A program made the position numbers and the translations under genes. A DNA stretch of 64,000 nt from Tillus elongatus (lineage: Eukaryota; Arthropoda; Insecta; Coleoptera; Cleridae). The DNA is taken from positions 61,305,968 to 61,369,967 of the forward strand of contig OZ023269.1 in the NCBI GenBank assembly GCA_964006375.1, written 5' to 3'. Every line of letters starts with the position of its first letter. The first letter of the stretch is position 1. Below, piece by piece: positions 52,232 to 63,201 of the stretch. The notes below the pieces were generated by a model. The model did no database searches. It was not told the origin of the DNA and saw only the letters and a program-made list of their open reading frames with translations.

Positions 52232-54648
52232 TTTTTAAAGGTTTTTTTTACTAATCTGTACTTCTTGCTTGGTTTAGGTTCTTCTTAACAGTCCCGTTCT
52301 TATTCCTCCTGGATATCAACATACATTTCTTTTGGTTATTATTACCAATCAAATCTGCTAATTAGTGTTTGAAATTGCTTTTTAATCAATCAATGTTTCT
52401 ATTAATAGAGAGTCCAATCACATTACAGATTTTACAAAATGAGTTAAGATTAAGCTCCCTCTTTTCGATCACTGAAATGATTGACATAGTTCTGTACTCC
52501 TGCTATGTATCAACTGCAATTGGAGAAGAAGACTTCCAGAAATTTCTAACCTTCTTCAACAGATACGTTAGGCAACATAAGAGGAAGATATTAATTGGAG
52601 GGGATTTCAGTGCGAAAAGCTTCTGGACTTGGTAACACTGGACGTAACAAATGTATTTAATACAGCACCATGCAGAGGCATATACGAAGTGTTAAGAAAG
52701 AGGCAAGTTGAGCCATATTTGCTGAAAATAGTATGTAGTTACCTGGTGAACAGACAGATACTGATTTGACAGAAATATCGGATGCATGCTACATGTGGCG
52801 TGCGTCAGGTGTCAGTCCTAGGACCAACACTTTGGAACATGTATTACGATAAGATCTTTAGTCTGGAGTCCCTAAACAACACAGCTATTATAGGGTATGC
52901 AGATCATTTGGCGGTGATTGTAAGCGGAGGAAATAAGGGTGACCTAGAAAACAATATCAACTGGTCAGTGGCAAGGGTGGAAACCTGGATGGCAATGAGA
53001 GGTCTACAGCTTCAGCCTCACAAAACTGTAAGTATTGCGCTAGTGGGACGAAGAACACTGAGAACAGTAATCGTCAAGGTGGGGAATGCCGAAATTTTTG
53101 GTCTTATCTCTTTGTGGTGTCCAATAACGTTAACAATGGTAAGGCGGATTCTGGATCCAAAAGTGACGAGAGCAACAAACGAGCGTGAAATCTACGGTCG
53201 GTTACCCGTAATAGACGCTCAGTTCTCACGGCTAGATGCTTGAGATTATCGTTGTGGTATTAAGAGGAAGATAGGATTGAACTCGAGGATTGCGAGGGTG
53301 ATAAAATAAGCGATATATTTATCTTGACTGCAATGTATGCGAGAACAGAATGTTTTGATAAACAGACTGTGTAATAATTACATGAATAACTTGGTGAACC
53401 ATAACCTACTTGTAATATATGTAGTTCATGTTGCAATTGGCTAATGTAAACCCAGCCAATTGCGTAGTTTTGACAGGAGACGGCTGACTTAAAGAACAAG
53501 TTCTATTGTTTAAGGGCATATTTAGTGCTGTTTTTGCCACTACAGAAAGGCAGAGTTCGTTCAGGCCTGTGTAGACAAAGAAAAAAGCACAAGCACATTA
53601 AATCTATGTTGTAAAAGTAAAATAACTTGGTGAGTTGTATTCTTTGTTTTAAGTATGCCTACAGCAATTTGAAAAGATTTGACATAATTTTAAATGCTAC
53701 AAATTTATGCCGATTTAATCTGTGATGAGCACTAATAAGTACATTTTGGAGAATCCGATTCATCACAATCCAGTTTTATACCTGATGACCGTTTCGCTAA
53801 CAAAATCAGCTTTACCACTGCTGGATAACAATTTATGTACCATGTTTATTCACACAACGAATTAAAGTTAGGCGTCGGTCATTGAACCAAAAATTAATGT
53901 AGTATTTTTTTGTTCACACAAGCAATTAAAAGTTAGGCTTCGGTCATTGAATAAAAAAGTAATGTACTCTGTTTTTCGTACAAGCAAGTGAAACGTAGGC
54001 TTCGCCTCGCTAATAAACTAGATTTACTATCGTTGGACTAAGTTCAATATTAATGCGAGTGAATAAACCCGAGTCGTTTGAAAAGAAAATATATGAGGAT
54101 GAAGAGGAATAGGTAATGCTAGAGAAATGTGTAATATTATGGGTAACGTGGCTGTACTAAATCATTTATACAAATATCTATTGTTTTTCAATGGTAACCC
54201 TCCGTGTAGAGAAAATAATATAAATCTAATTATTTTTCGCCCAATATTGTTGATGAAAACAAAACTTATTTAATGGTACAGCAGGTCGAAATGCCTCATA
54301 AAATAAATACTAGCATCTATACTTGTAAATGTATTTTAACAGGTAATATGCGCTTATTCCTGATATTCTAGTTTCCTGATTCTGATTATGATGAAATACT
54401 GTAAATAGTAATGAATGTAAGTAACCTTGTAGGACATGAAATGATTTTCTGTGTAAATATTTCGTTAAATATGATGTAGATGCAATTGTTGTCGGGCTAA
54501 CTTTATGAGAATGTAGAATTAATAAGGAGACATGGTATAGGCGAAGTCATATAGAATACACGGCAATATGAACCTTATGTCGTTTTCAGCGTTGCGATAT
54601 GCAACGTCTGATACACGGGACTTTCGCCCCAATTAACCGGCGTTCGCG
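52232..54648 (-). repeat. Right terminal arm of the foldback-like composite (2.4 kb)
   Basis: Reverse complement of 33,081-35,505, with scattered differences. It contains the R1-type LINE piece at 52,369-53,243, the minisatellite at 53,830-54,010, and the LTR-like outer end near 54,490-54,648. Confidence 0.9.
52369..53243 (+). pseudogene. R1-type LINE piece in the right foldback arm
   Basis: The endonuclease frame 52,369-52,635 ends LIGGDFSAKSFWTW. It is joined to RT text (TLDVTNVFNTAPC) and the 153-codon frame 52,782-53,243, which has GVRQVSVLGPTLWNMYYDKI, then GYADHLAVIVSGGNKGDLEN. The catalytic YADD is YADH in both arms, so the loss predates the inversion. The final part runs into 3'-UTR sequence read as protein (GCGGATTCTGGATCC region). 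Not functional. Confidence 0.78.
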
Positions 54649-54948
54649 TCTCTAGCATTGAGAATATATAAAAGCAAGGGCATTTCGTATGAAAAATCAG
54701 ACAGTCTCCCTATTCTACCTCGCTAAATCTGTCTCAAATTCGCGCTCATTTCCACCCCGTTCTCTTAATTGTCGTCATTACATTGCCCTTGTGAAAAAGT
54801 GGCCCTTCCACATTTCCTACGTCTGACCACACCAGGTGAAATCCACAATTCTACAAGTAAGCATTTATTACTGAACCCGTCCTCTTATTGATTTTATTTT
54901 TACTGCCAGGTGAAGAACACCACGTCTTTACATTTGTCGTCATTACAC
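54493..54948 (+). other. Possible solo LTR or LTR remnant
   Basis: TGTTGTCGGGCTAAC (54,493) to TTGTCGTCATTACA (54,948) has TG...CA-type borders, a TATA-like ATATATAAAAGC at 54,666 and a candidate initiator AGACAGTC 30 bp later. Only the first ~155 bp are shared with the left foldback arm. A repeated TTGTCGTCATTACA also occurs at 54,772-54,785. No matching partner LTR, primer-binding site or convincing target duplication is visible, so this remains tentative. Confidence 0.3.
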
Positions 54949-54949
54949 A

Positions 54950-55243
54950 CTAGTGTGTAAGTCTTTTATTTAAAAATTTTAGGCAAGTATTATACTTTTG
55001 GTATATATCATGATTGTTCAATATAGTAGAGTTCTTAAGATAACACAACAGTTCAATTGGTGGCTTCCAATTTCCATATGAGTCAAAGTACACAGTTGTA
55101 TCACCGAGTTTCCTAACTGCAACCAAATGATTGCCAGGCTCTTTGTTTGTTTGCAAATTCATGACGAACGTTTCATTTTTACGTGGTTCAGCTGACGGTA
55201 GAGTATCTCGCATGTATATACCTCTAAAATATTCAATTTTCAT
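54950..55243 (-). pseudogene. PRO: Polinton adenain-like cysteine protease, damaged at the active site
   Basis: The 97-codon frame has YFRGIYMRDTLPS, RKNETFVMNLQTNKEPGNHL, then DTTVYFDSYGNWKPPIELL and CLKFLNKRL. This is the adenovirus-type maturation protease of Polintons, which cleaves capsid proteins. The catalytic His sits in GNHLVA and the acidic partner in YFDS. The stretch before CLKFL, where the catalytic Cys normally lies, is several residues too short, so it is probably dead although the frame is open. Part of the N-terminus is also missing. The next gene upstream encodes a substrate-like virion protein. Confidence 0.7.
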
Positions 55244-55343
55244 TTTATCTGTCTGAAAATGCTGTCAAGCAGCGAAACTATAGTCACAGAAGCATTGAAG
55301 AACATCCTAGAACTTCCAGAGTTCGTAGGGCCACTTGCTCCAG

Positions 55344-55835
55344 TTAGCTCACGCGCTGGCTACGTCCTTCACCACTAAAAACCAACAGTGAAGTCAGAGA
55401 AGTATTCTCCAAGTCTGTATGCAAAATTTCACAAGTTCTACATTTTTTAGAGGACTTGCACCAGCAAGGTTTTGATTCTTCCAATTTTTGTTTGACTGAT
55501 TTAGCATCGTTAACAGCTTTAGAAATATCTGCAGCACCTCCACCCAGAGCACCCAGTGCTGACAGAACACAAAAAATTAGAGGTAGTACTGGAAGGAAAC
55601 CGCCACTTTTCGGTATGGGAATAACTCGAGGTGTCTTGACTTTTTAACGACCACCAAAATTCTTAATCACTTTTCTCGCTAGATGCAGTAAATATTTCAC
55701 AAATGGAACTTCCTTACCAACTTTTATAGTGCCTCGCATTAAATTTATTATGTTTTTAAAAGGTATTTTACCATCGCACTTTAGTTTTTCACTGCTACGT
55801 TTACTTTTGGTGATTGTCTTTGATTTCAGACCCAT
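55344..55835 (-). pseudogene. Polinton minor virion protein (adenovirus pVI/pX-like), one stop
   Basis: From ATG 55,835 a basic region (KSKTITKSKRSSEKLKCDGK, then HLARKVIKNFGGR) reaches a single in-frame TAA. It continues in frame with TPRVIPIPKSGGFLPVLPLI, CVLSALGALGGGAADIS and KAVNDAKSVKQKLEESKP to TAA at 55,344. A basic N-terminus plus a Gly/Ala-rich hydrophobic segment fits a DNA- and membrane-interacting minor virion protein. It lies directly upstream of the protease on the same strand. Apart from the stop, the reading frame is well kept. A Cys-rich tail (CWCKSSKKCRTC) is unusual. Confidence 0.65.
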
Positions 55836-55894
55836 ACCAAGTTTCTTTTAACTTTCATTATGTTTGTAACCAAGCAGCTATTCACTATATGTAG

Positions 55895-56080
55895 CATGTT
55901 AAAGGAGATGTTGTATGCTACAAAAGTAAAAACGAAGAGATATTAGATCCAGCAGATGCAAAGAGCAATTTAATTTTTGATGATGTAGCCTGTGATAAGC
56001 AAGACAAAATAAAATCCTATTTTTGTATTGGTAGACATAAAAATAATAACAGTTGCTACTTGTGTCAGACATATAACTAA
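55895..56080 (+). pseudogene. ATP: Polinton packaging ATPase fragment (Walker B region)
   Basis: The frame reads NEEILDPADAKSNLIFDDVA, CDKQDKIKSYFCIGRHKN and SCYLCQTYN, then a stop. The hydrophobic strand ending in Asp-Asp is the Walker B motif of the FtsK/HerA-type packaging ATPase. It is on the opposite strand to the protease and pVI/pX-like genes. The fragment is cut on both sides: the P-loop part and the C-terminal third are missing. The equivalent region at 30,390-30,610 is more complete downstream. Confidence 0.62.
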
Positions 56081-56109
56081 ATTCCGATATAATTGCTTGA
56101 TTATGACTG

Positions 56110-56245
56110 CAGGTAGTAAACATAACGGGGTATGTGGTTTAAACACACAATGCTCAGTTTGGAAACCACTATAAATCACAAATTCTTTAGTTGTAAATTC
56201 AGACAGTCAAAAACCCTGAGTATCGACGACTACGAACCTCATCTT
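56110..56245 (-). pseudogene. VVDTQGF-family unknown ORF, 5' fragment
   Basis: Read leftward, MRFVVVDTQGF is followed, after small indels, by EFVIYSGFQTEHCVFKPHTP and -LLPAVIIKQ-. It corresponds to the start of the gene seen at 57,905 (+). Confidence 0.45.
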
Positions 56246-57180
56246 GAGAGTGATTGCAGTACTCTTATAGCTACATTATATAGTGACGATTTTGGATTTA
56301 TACATGATGCAATCATGTATAATTAAAAAATAACATTTTGTGTGATTGGAAAGTTGATGGTGCTTTCCATTTCCAATTTGATATCTACCGTAGATGGATT
56401 TTTGGATTCCCTGTACTTGGAGCAATCAAATAAAAACATGGGGTATTTTTCGAAAGTTTTGTAATCCAAGGTTGGGGTTCTCTACAACATATGAGCGTTG
56501 AAATTGAGTCATGTTTCTATATGCCTTCTGTGGGGATTCGTTGAGAATTTAAGTGGAGTTTTATATATCGAATGCCTACATAATCAAAGTTGTTGATGTT
56601 TTCCTAACGTTATTCGATCGATCCGTTTGCAATATCACAATAAAAAAGCTAGGTCGTTCAGTGTTTGAGGATGTTTTGATAGACCACAAGCCTTTCGTTG
56701 AATTATTCAGATTTGGTAATTCATACGTTTCCCATTTTCTATATGGTACCAGGATCTTTTTATTTAGGTCAATCGACTGTAATAATTGTTTCTGTATAAC
56801 TTCGCTGAGGTGGATAAGTTTCACCTGCAGCGCCATGTAATCAATGTAACTTTAATGCTTTATCTGCGTCGACTGCTCCAATCAAAATAAGTCAATTTCT
56901 TTCATTCTGGGCTTTAGTTATTAACTGGAAGAACACGCTTCTATAGTATTTGAAAATATTACACAAGTAACAAGAAGGTATGCAATAGCAAAAACGGCCA
57001 TCCTTCAGCATTGTATTGTATGTAGTATGATGCCACCCGGCTTGAATTAGAGCTCCTGCTTCATCACTGTTTGCCTCCAAAAGTGTTCGAATTGCTGTAA
57101 CTATACCAGGATTTCTCACATGTTCAATAATTGAGCTGCTGCATTAGATATTACTTGTACATACTTTCAGTTTCTTATTA
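56246..57180 (-). pseudogene. MCP: Polinton major capsid protein, third region
   Basis: The N-terminal frame 57,119-56,892 has RNPGIVTAIRTLLEANSDEA and AGWHHTTYNTMLKDG. The C-terminal frame 56,836-56,576 has SEVIQKQLLQSIDLNKKILV, RKWETYELPNLNNST, WSIKTSSNTERPSFF and LQTDR-NN-RK. Further 3' sequence (56,520-56,330) holds the -VDIKLEMESTNNF- end. The order matches 31,880-33,060. It is broken between the two frames and again near 56,575. Confidence 0.6.
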
Positions 57181-57470
57181 TGCATCATGTGTGGCATACC
57201 GTAACCTGAAGTTATGGAAGTAGGACATGACTTAGCGCCTGCTTATTTTTCTATAATTGGTTTTACTACTGGTTGATATTTAGGAGAACTGTTTCTTATA
57301 GTGTTTTCTTGAGTTTTCTGTGCAGACTAGTAGCTTTCATAATATCTGCAAAATCAGATAAAGCTTGTGAATTTTTCATAGCAGCCGTAACAGCTTTTCT
57401 CAAAAATATTAATTCCAATAGATGAGTAGTACCAATTATTTCCAACTATAATTTGAAAACTATGCCCATT
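57181..57470 (-). other. Unassigned Polinton-like remnant
   Basis: Read leftward, one frame gives RKAVTAAMKNSQALSDFADI then MKATSLHRKLKK, and a second gives NSSPKYQPVVKPII with a Gly/Tyr/Met-rich end. It might include the end of the PLA2-like protein or another virion gene. No firm identity. Confidence 0.25.
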
Positions 57471-57479
57471 CTTGAAAGT

Positions 57480-57830
57480 TTTGTAACGAATCGATACAAT
57501 AACGTTAGAAAATACATTCTAGATTTGAGACTTCACTTAAATTATAAGCAAATCCCCACAGAAGGAATGAATCTGAACTTTAAATAAGTAAATTACATCG
57601 AGCGTTCGTATGTTGGTAGAGAATCAACACCTACCTTGAATTACAACGATTTTATAAAATACCCCATGTTTGTATAAATGCAAACATGGGGTATTTATAC
57701 AAGAGCAATTAAAATTGCTCCAGGTACAGCGATTCCATAAAGCCAGCTCCGGTGGATATCAAATTGGAAATGAAAAGTACTAACAACTTTTCGATCACAC
57801 AAAACGATATTGTGTAATTTATGTACGTCG
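57480..57830 (+). pseudogene. MCP: Major capsid C-terminal tail, opposite orientation
   Basis: Encodes the LRLHLNYKQIPTEGMNLNF equivalent and the PVDIKLEMKSTNNF tail on the + strand, directly next to a capsid copy on the - strand. A 19-bp inverted pair, CCCCATGTTTGTATAAATGC / ACATGGGGTATTTATACAA, at 57,661-57,705 is a local fold-back within it. It leads into the VVDTQGF-family gene. Confidence 0.5.
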
Positions 57831-57904
57831 TCCAGTACGCCCCAGTCACCAACATCGTGCATTATATAATGAAAATTTTCATTGCCATACATAGCTTTAA
57901 GATG

Positions 57905-58325
57905 AGGTTTGTCGTGGTAGATACACAAGGCTTCTGTGTAACAAAGTAGGCACCCAAAGAATTAGTAATTTTTAATAGTTATCAATCTGCACATTATAGA
58001 TTTAAGACACCGAAACCGCTAGGTTATTAAATGCAGATATAGTTAAATATATCAAGTTGCTACAAAAAACACAGAAGTATTTGGATTATGATTGTGGTAA
58101 CGTTACTTCAGAAGAATTACCCAAACTAATAGAAAAACATAATATCGAAGAGCGGGTAGATAGAGTTACATTAGAGATACAGCGGCGATGTCATCAATTT
58201 GAAAAACGATGATGTTTGCTGAAACTTGTAGCAGACCATCCAATATGTATGTATCATGCTGTTAAATTTGATAAAAGAAAATGTATTTCTGGCATTAGAA
58301 ATTGTATGCTATTATTTACTTAAAC
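57905..58325 (+). pseudogene. VVDTQGF-family unknown ORF, copy with its own start
   Basis: Starts MRFVVVDTQGFCVTK, then (after a stop) ELVIFNSYQSAHYRFKTPKP, and continues in shifted frames with -YDCGNVTSEELPK- and NIEERVDRVTLEIQRRC to about 58,320. This is the only copy in the window where the gene start is not fused to the capsid tail, so it defines the 5' end. AATAAA near 58,337. Function unknown. Confidence 0.45.
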
Positions 58326-58389
58326 TTGTTACATAAATAAACGAACCATTGTAAAAGAAAAATGTATTTATTAGTTTTATTTTAAAAGA

Positions 58390-58544
58390 CATTTATTAAT
58401 GTTCATCTCCAGTCACAAAAGACGTTCCAACATCAATCTACTCACGCCTTCTGCAAACTCCAATTCTGCAACTCTAAATTTCCTCGATAGATAGATATTT
58501 TCAGAATTAGTTGAAACTGTAACATTTTTTTTGAATGATTTTAG
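58390..58544 (-). pseudogene. Unknown ORF C-terminal block (RKFRVAELEF), interrupted by a HINE-like element
   Basis: Read leftward: STNSENIYLSRKFRVAELEF, AEGVSRLMLERLL. The upstream part of this gene continues beyond the inserted element at 59,216-59,520. Comparison with 26,760-26,880 shows the uninterrupted arrangement. Confidence 0.4.
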
Positions 58545-58545
58545 T

Positions 58546-59215
<670 letters not shown>

Positions 59216-59720
59216 CGAGTTTTTTTCTTTATTTTGAAGCTTGTACAACCCAAACAATTCCAAGTTTATTTCAATTGCATCATGTTTAGCTGAAGCAGCT
59301 TCAAGAGCTGAAACAATACATGTTTCATAGTTTCAATGGATTTCTTCTGTTTTTTATTTTCTATATTTTATTATTCGTGTTAATACGATAATTCATTCAT
59401 AAGCACCTTTTCAACTACTCACGATTCACATACTTTTAATTTTTAGCCTTCACTGCGCAGATGTCCAGAGCACACACTGCTTTTCATTTGTAACGAGCAC
59501 GATTCACAATACTTCATATGATTTTCTTTGTGACAATGAAGGTTGCTTAGCTACTGAAATAAAAAACAACATTTTTTGGTATATACATTTATTAACAGAT
59601 ATATTTGAAATAAGTATTTCCAATGAACTGTTACACTTAACACAAAAGTATATTAACATATTTGTTATTATTATACGGTTAAACATATGAGAGAACCAGC
59701 TGATCTATATAATAAAATGT
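59216..59720 (-). other. Polinton flank, remnants of the unknown ORF
   Basis: Homologous to 26,880-27,345 and 600-1,130. It keeps the GTAACGAGCACGA and GTGAATCGTGAGTAGTTGAAA sections in reverse, but no usable frame remains. Confidence 0.4.
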
Positions 59721-59721
59721 A

Positions 59722-60012
59722 CTAGTATGAGCCTTCACAAGTCAGGTGTCTCTCAAACAGAAAGATAAGTTTATAACAAACCATATCAGCCTTGATCATG
59801 GTCATGTTGTAAGTGGAAGTTTCAACTAGGTGATCGTTGTGTAGAGGTGTTGGTAAGCCAGACCATTTCATGCAGTCGTCACTATCGAAATAGGTTCTCA
59901 CTTCTTTTACATCGGGTGGTCGATGTTCTCTAAAATCGGGATCGTCGTTTTCATTGACATGACACATCATGTTGATACAATCGCAATCAACTTTCATGTT
60001 TACACCAACCAT
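59722..60012 (-). CDS. Unknown Polinton-associated ORF, longest N-terminus (96 aa)
   Basis: ATG at 60,012 opens MVGVNMKVDCDCINMMCHVN, then RPPDVKEVRTYFDSDDCMKW, NDHLVETSTYNMTMIKADMV and YKLIFLFERHL. Relative to 27,346-27,615 it has an extra Cys-containing N-terminal 25 residues and a changed C-terminus. This is the best guide to the gene's true start. Function unknown. Confidence 0.5.
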   Translation of the reverse strand: MVGVNMKVDCDCINMMCHVNENDDPDFREHRPPDVKEVRTYFDSDDCMKWSGLPTPLHNDHLVETSTYNMTMIKADMVCYKLIFLFERHLTCEGSY

Positions 60013-60505
60013 CTTTTACGTTTAGATTAACGATAAAGGGTGTTTCAACAACACAAAAATTAACATATTTCGATCGGCGGAAATACCTAAATTATTGTAT
60101 TATCTAACGAACGTGCTGCTGTCGATCTTTCTTGTAAATAAGACCCTCCTTCGGTCATCCTTTCGGACAAAAAATATTAATGCAAAGCCCATCTACAATA
60201 TCTGAATTTGGTAAGGATAAAGGAATATCTAAAGTTCTTCCAAAGCAGAAGAGTGAAGACGTGAAAAGTGAATTTAATTAATGCATTTACTAACAGGCCT
60301 GTAAAAATAACGCTGAACTTTACACAATATTACCCATCTTACTTGACTATAATTTTCGAAAACGTTCAGTCTTTAAAGGCACATGTGAAGGATAAAATAA
60401 AATCAGATGAATCTAAAATGTTGTCTGAAGAGAATTGCTAAACTTAGGATTTGGGTAGTATACAAACCACCATCTACCCTCCCCACGCAGTTAAAACAAA
60501 TTCCA

Positions 60506-60510
<5 letters not shown>
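60013..60510. other. Stretch with no firm gene; faint + strand coding text
   Basis: Pieces such as NRPVKITLNFTQYYPSYLTI and ENVQSLKAHVKDKIKSDESK (about 60,290-60,440, +) look coding-like but match nothing I recognise. Confidence 0.25.

Positions 60511-60568
<58 letters not shown>
60511..60568. repeat. (TA)n microsatellite
   Basis: Pure TA run. The text after it (AAGGAGAAGGGTTAAGGGCA; CAAGCTTCAAGCTTATTAGCC) has a small tandem TTCAAGC repeat. Confidence 0.95.
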
Positions 60569-60571
<3 letters not shown>

Positions 60572-61352
60572 GAGAAGGGTTAAGGGCAAATCCGCAAGGA
60601 GACAACCGCATACGCGTGTTTCAAGCTTCAAGCTTATTAGCCATCATCAGTACGGTATAGAAAGGTGAAGATGGGAATACTCTGGATGAAGATGCAAAAA
60701 TACACGGAGTCACAACAGTAAAACCGGTGCACATTTGCAGCAACATTTGGAAGACCCTCAATCCGAGGGAAAGGACCAAAAAGCCACGATTTTCAAACTT
60801 ATTGTATAGTACAGAAATGCCGTGTTACAAATCCTTATTTGAGCACATTAAAGTGGGAGCGGAGGAGTTGTTTCGTGTGGTGCTGGTGAACACTGAATTT
60901 AAACTGCAACTAGAGAACCATCTTATAACAATGTTTAACCTGTACTAATTATACCCCAAGTCTCTCTTCTCATATTTACAAACATTTATATATCTAGATT
61001 TACTTAACTAATTCTCAACAATAAATAAACATTGTCAGCAGTTCACAACGGAATTTGCAACATATAACATTTTAATCTGTAAATATCAACACACTGGTGT
61101 ATTTGTTTGTAAATCAATCAATTCAATGTCAATAATTACGTGACGGGCTTGACCTATTACCTACTTGACATTGCTTTACTTTAATGTTTCTTTCTTAACT
61201 GTATTGATCAACATTATAATATCTATTTTACTAATTATAACAATCAGAATAAAATTATGATATATCCAACCCTAGGTATGCCCCCCTCCGGGATAGCTAA
61301 CTCTTCCATGAACATCCTGCCGAGTCAACAAGGGACGACGTCCTCTGGCTAG
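60569..61352. other. Region between the TA tract and the envelope-like gene
   Basis: One + strand frame (60,727-60,948, 73 aa) begins MHICSNIWKTLNPRERTKKP and continues FEHIKVGAEELFRVVLVNTE. It is open, but I do not recognise it. The rest, 60,950-61,350, is AT-rich without a clear frame. Confidence 0.25.
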
Positions 61353-62623
61353 CTACGGGCTATCATCAGCTGTTTCTTGTAATCTGCTCAACTCAGCCAT
61401 CTCTATTGGTTCAAAATCGGGGTAGGCCTTCTCGACACCAGTTCTTCTTTTCTTCGGCAGTGCTATCCTTTACTTAGTTTTCTTCTGAATCCTCCGTAAT
61501 ATACAGATAGCGGCTATAATTACTATAGCTACTATGGCTGTGGTGGACAGGCTCATTATTATGGAATGATGCGTGACCGTGCGCCATCGGATTCCTTGGA
61601 GATGGTCCTCCTCTTGTAGTTCTTCCTGAGCAATGTCCGTCAGATCATCATATGGGCGGACTACTGCTTCTTAGGGAATTGTCACTGGACTGACTACGGC
61701 TTTTGAAAACCTTAAGTTGGTTGGCACTGGTTTCACGAATCCACATATAATCGGCACTCCCTCTATCTGCTTGGGAGTTAGAACCATAGGTTTTGTCTCG
61801 ATGATACAGTCTTGGGAGATGGATATTATACCATACTGCTTCATCGTAACTTTTTCCCTTTGGCCGTTACATATGATTGCAATTCTATATTCTCGTGGGT
61901 TGATGAACATCAATGTACAGTTGTTTCCAGATTGTCGACTTGACTTCTGGTGATCGATTGGACACGTGGTTTTGTCTTCCCTCTGGTATCTCTCATCAAT
62001 TATGCAGTTGTGGTTGCTTTCCATGCTTCTTACCATGGCTGGAGAACACATATATAGATTCTTGGGGGTTTGGGATGCTGCTTGTGAGTTCATCATCATC
62101 GTTGCGTGTTATAATCCACTCTTAAGATTTGGTTGGGTACTTCCATAGACCAATAGGTTTCGTTTTCGACCTTATACGGAATCGGGGTGTCTTTTATTAG
62201 CATCAATTGCGTTACCTCTGTCATTATGAAGTAGCTGTACAGATGAATATATTTCTCACTGTGACCAATTTCTGACCGAGATATCGGGTATGAAATGATC
62301 ACCAGATGCTGTGGTATTTTTCTTGTTGCTGCGATTATGATTTGATGAATGTGTTTCGGTGAAAGAAGGTTGTAAATGTTGGCTTGGTTCGCATGCATGT
62401 TTAGCAAGCTTATATAATGATGAGTAAGTTCATCTAGATATCGTTCAGCTATCTGATAAACACTCGATATGTGAATCTTTAATGAATTCTTATCTACTGC
62501 TTTGTACCAAGGCTTCATGTTGTTAATGGCTTCCAGACCTTGGTTCAGTTTGGACTCGAACTTACTTAGTGTGTGGTATATCCTCTTCTCTGTATCATTG
62601 AATCTTGATAGTAATTGCAGCAT
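61353..62623 (-). pseudogene. Envelope fusion-protein-like gene, longest copy, broken
   Basis: Read leftward. The frame 62,623-62,096 holds a long heptad-rich helix region (residues ~5-80) and ends near the VENETYW section. After a frameshift, 62,099-61,671 holds a Cys-rich domain with at least six Cys. A stop near 61,672 and another in the cytoplasmic tail precede the natural end at 61,353. A single hydrophobic segment of about 20 residues (near 61,560-61,490) lies before a short basic tail, as in a type I membrane anchor. The layout resembles baculovirus-F/errantivirus Env proteins, which fuse viral and cell membranes. The N-terminal signal and cleavage regions are not seen. It diverges from the integrase at 63,182. 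Confidence 0.62.
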
Positions 62624-62699
62624 CAGTCACGTTTGATGATCCGATTTTCGAGTTTTTAATTTATTTAGGTAATGTAATTCGATTGTTTATTTAATTTGT

Positions 62700-62940
62700 T
62701 TAATGTAAACAGATTGAATTCTTTTTTGTTGCAATATTCACAAGTCCTAATACAATCTTTAATTTCCTTTCTCATCTTTGGAAAAGAGAATTTGTCTTTC
62801 ATCTCTCCATAGGTCTCATCTAAAGTTCGATGTCGCTTTTTAGTTTCTGAGAAAACATGATGCTGATGCTGTTTTTTATTCTTCCAAATTGGGTATTTTT
62901 GCTTCAGAATTATTAGTTGTATTGGAATTTTTGATTTTTA
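62700..62940 (-). pseudogene. Small basic ORF upstream of the envelope-like gene, damaged copy
   Basis: Homologous to 7,450-7,755, with several short deletions (near 62,860-62,880) that shift the frame. It retains -KSDIEL-DE-, EMKDKFSF and RTCEYCNKKEF-like text. Same position and strand relative to the envelope-like gene as in the other two copies. Confidence 0.4.
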
Positions 62941-62946
62941 TGGGGT

Positions 62947-63201
62947 TTGTTTCTATGTTTTTCCGTATTTAACCCAGTTTTTCCCGTGTTATCGTACTGG
63001 CTAACAGAGCTGGCTGCTCTTAAAAGTGAGTTTAAAGACAAATTGAAAAATTTAACTAAGGATATAAATTCTCAAGTGCTGCTTGATATACCAAAGAATA
63101 AAGATCTAAGTAAGATACTGAATCAGCTGGACACTAAGATCTCAGCTCTACAAGCTAAGTGGAAACCTTACATTCAACACCATGAAACGTATGACATTTG
63201 A
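62947..63201 (+). CDS. Coiled-coil ORF upstream of the integrase, intact copy (84 aa)
   Basis: An open frame contains VLSYWLTELAALKSEFKDKL, KNLTKDINSQVLLDI, DLSKILNQLDTKISALQAKW and a C-terminus that overlaps the integrase ATG (63,182). Leu/Ile spacing suggests a dimerising helix. The overlap and the shared strand suggest a cotranscribed small protein, or that the integrase was once an extension of it by frameshifting. Broken copies: 7,370-7,170 (-) and 15,150-15,354 (+). Confidence 0.5.
   Translation: MFLCFSVFNPVFPVLSYWLTELAALKSEFKDKLKNLTKDINSQVLLDIPKNKDLSKILNQLDTKISALQAKWKPYIQHHETYDI

Noticed and set aside
57695..57928. A 77-residue - strand ORF beginning with Cys/His residues
   Set aside because: It is antisense to the capsid tail and the start of the VVDTQGF-family gene, which align with other copies on the + strand.
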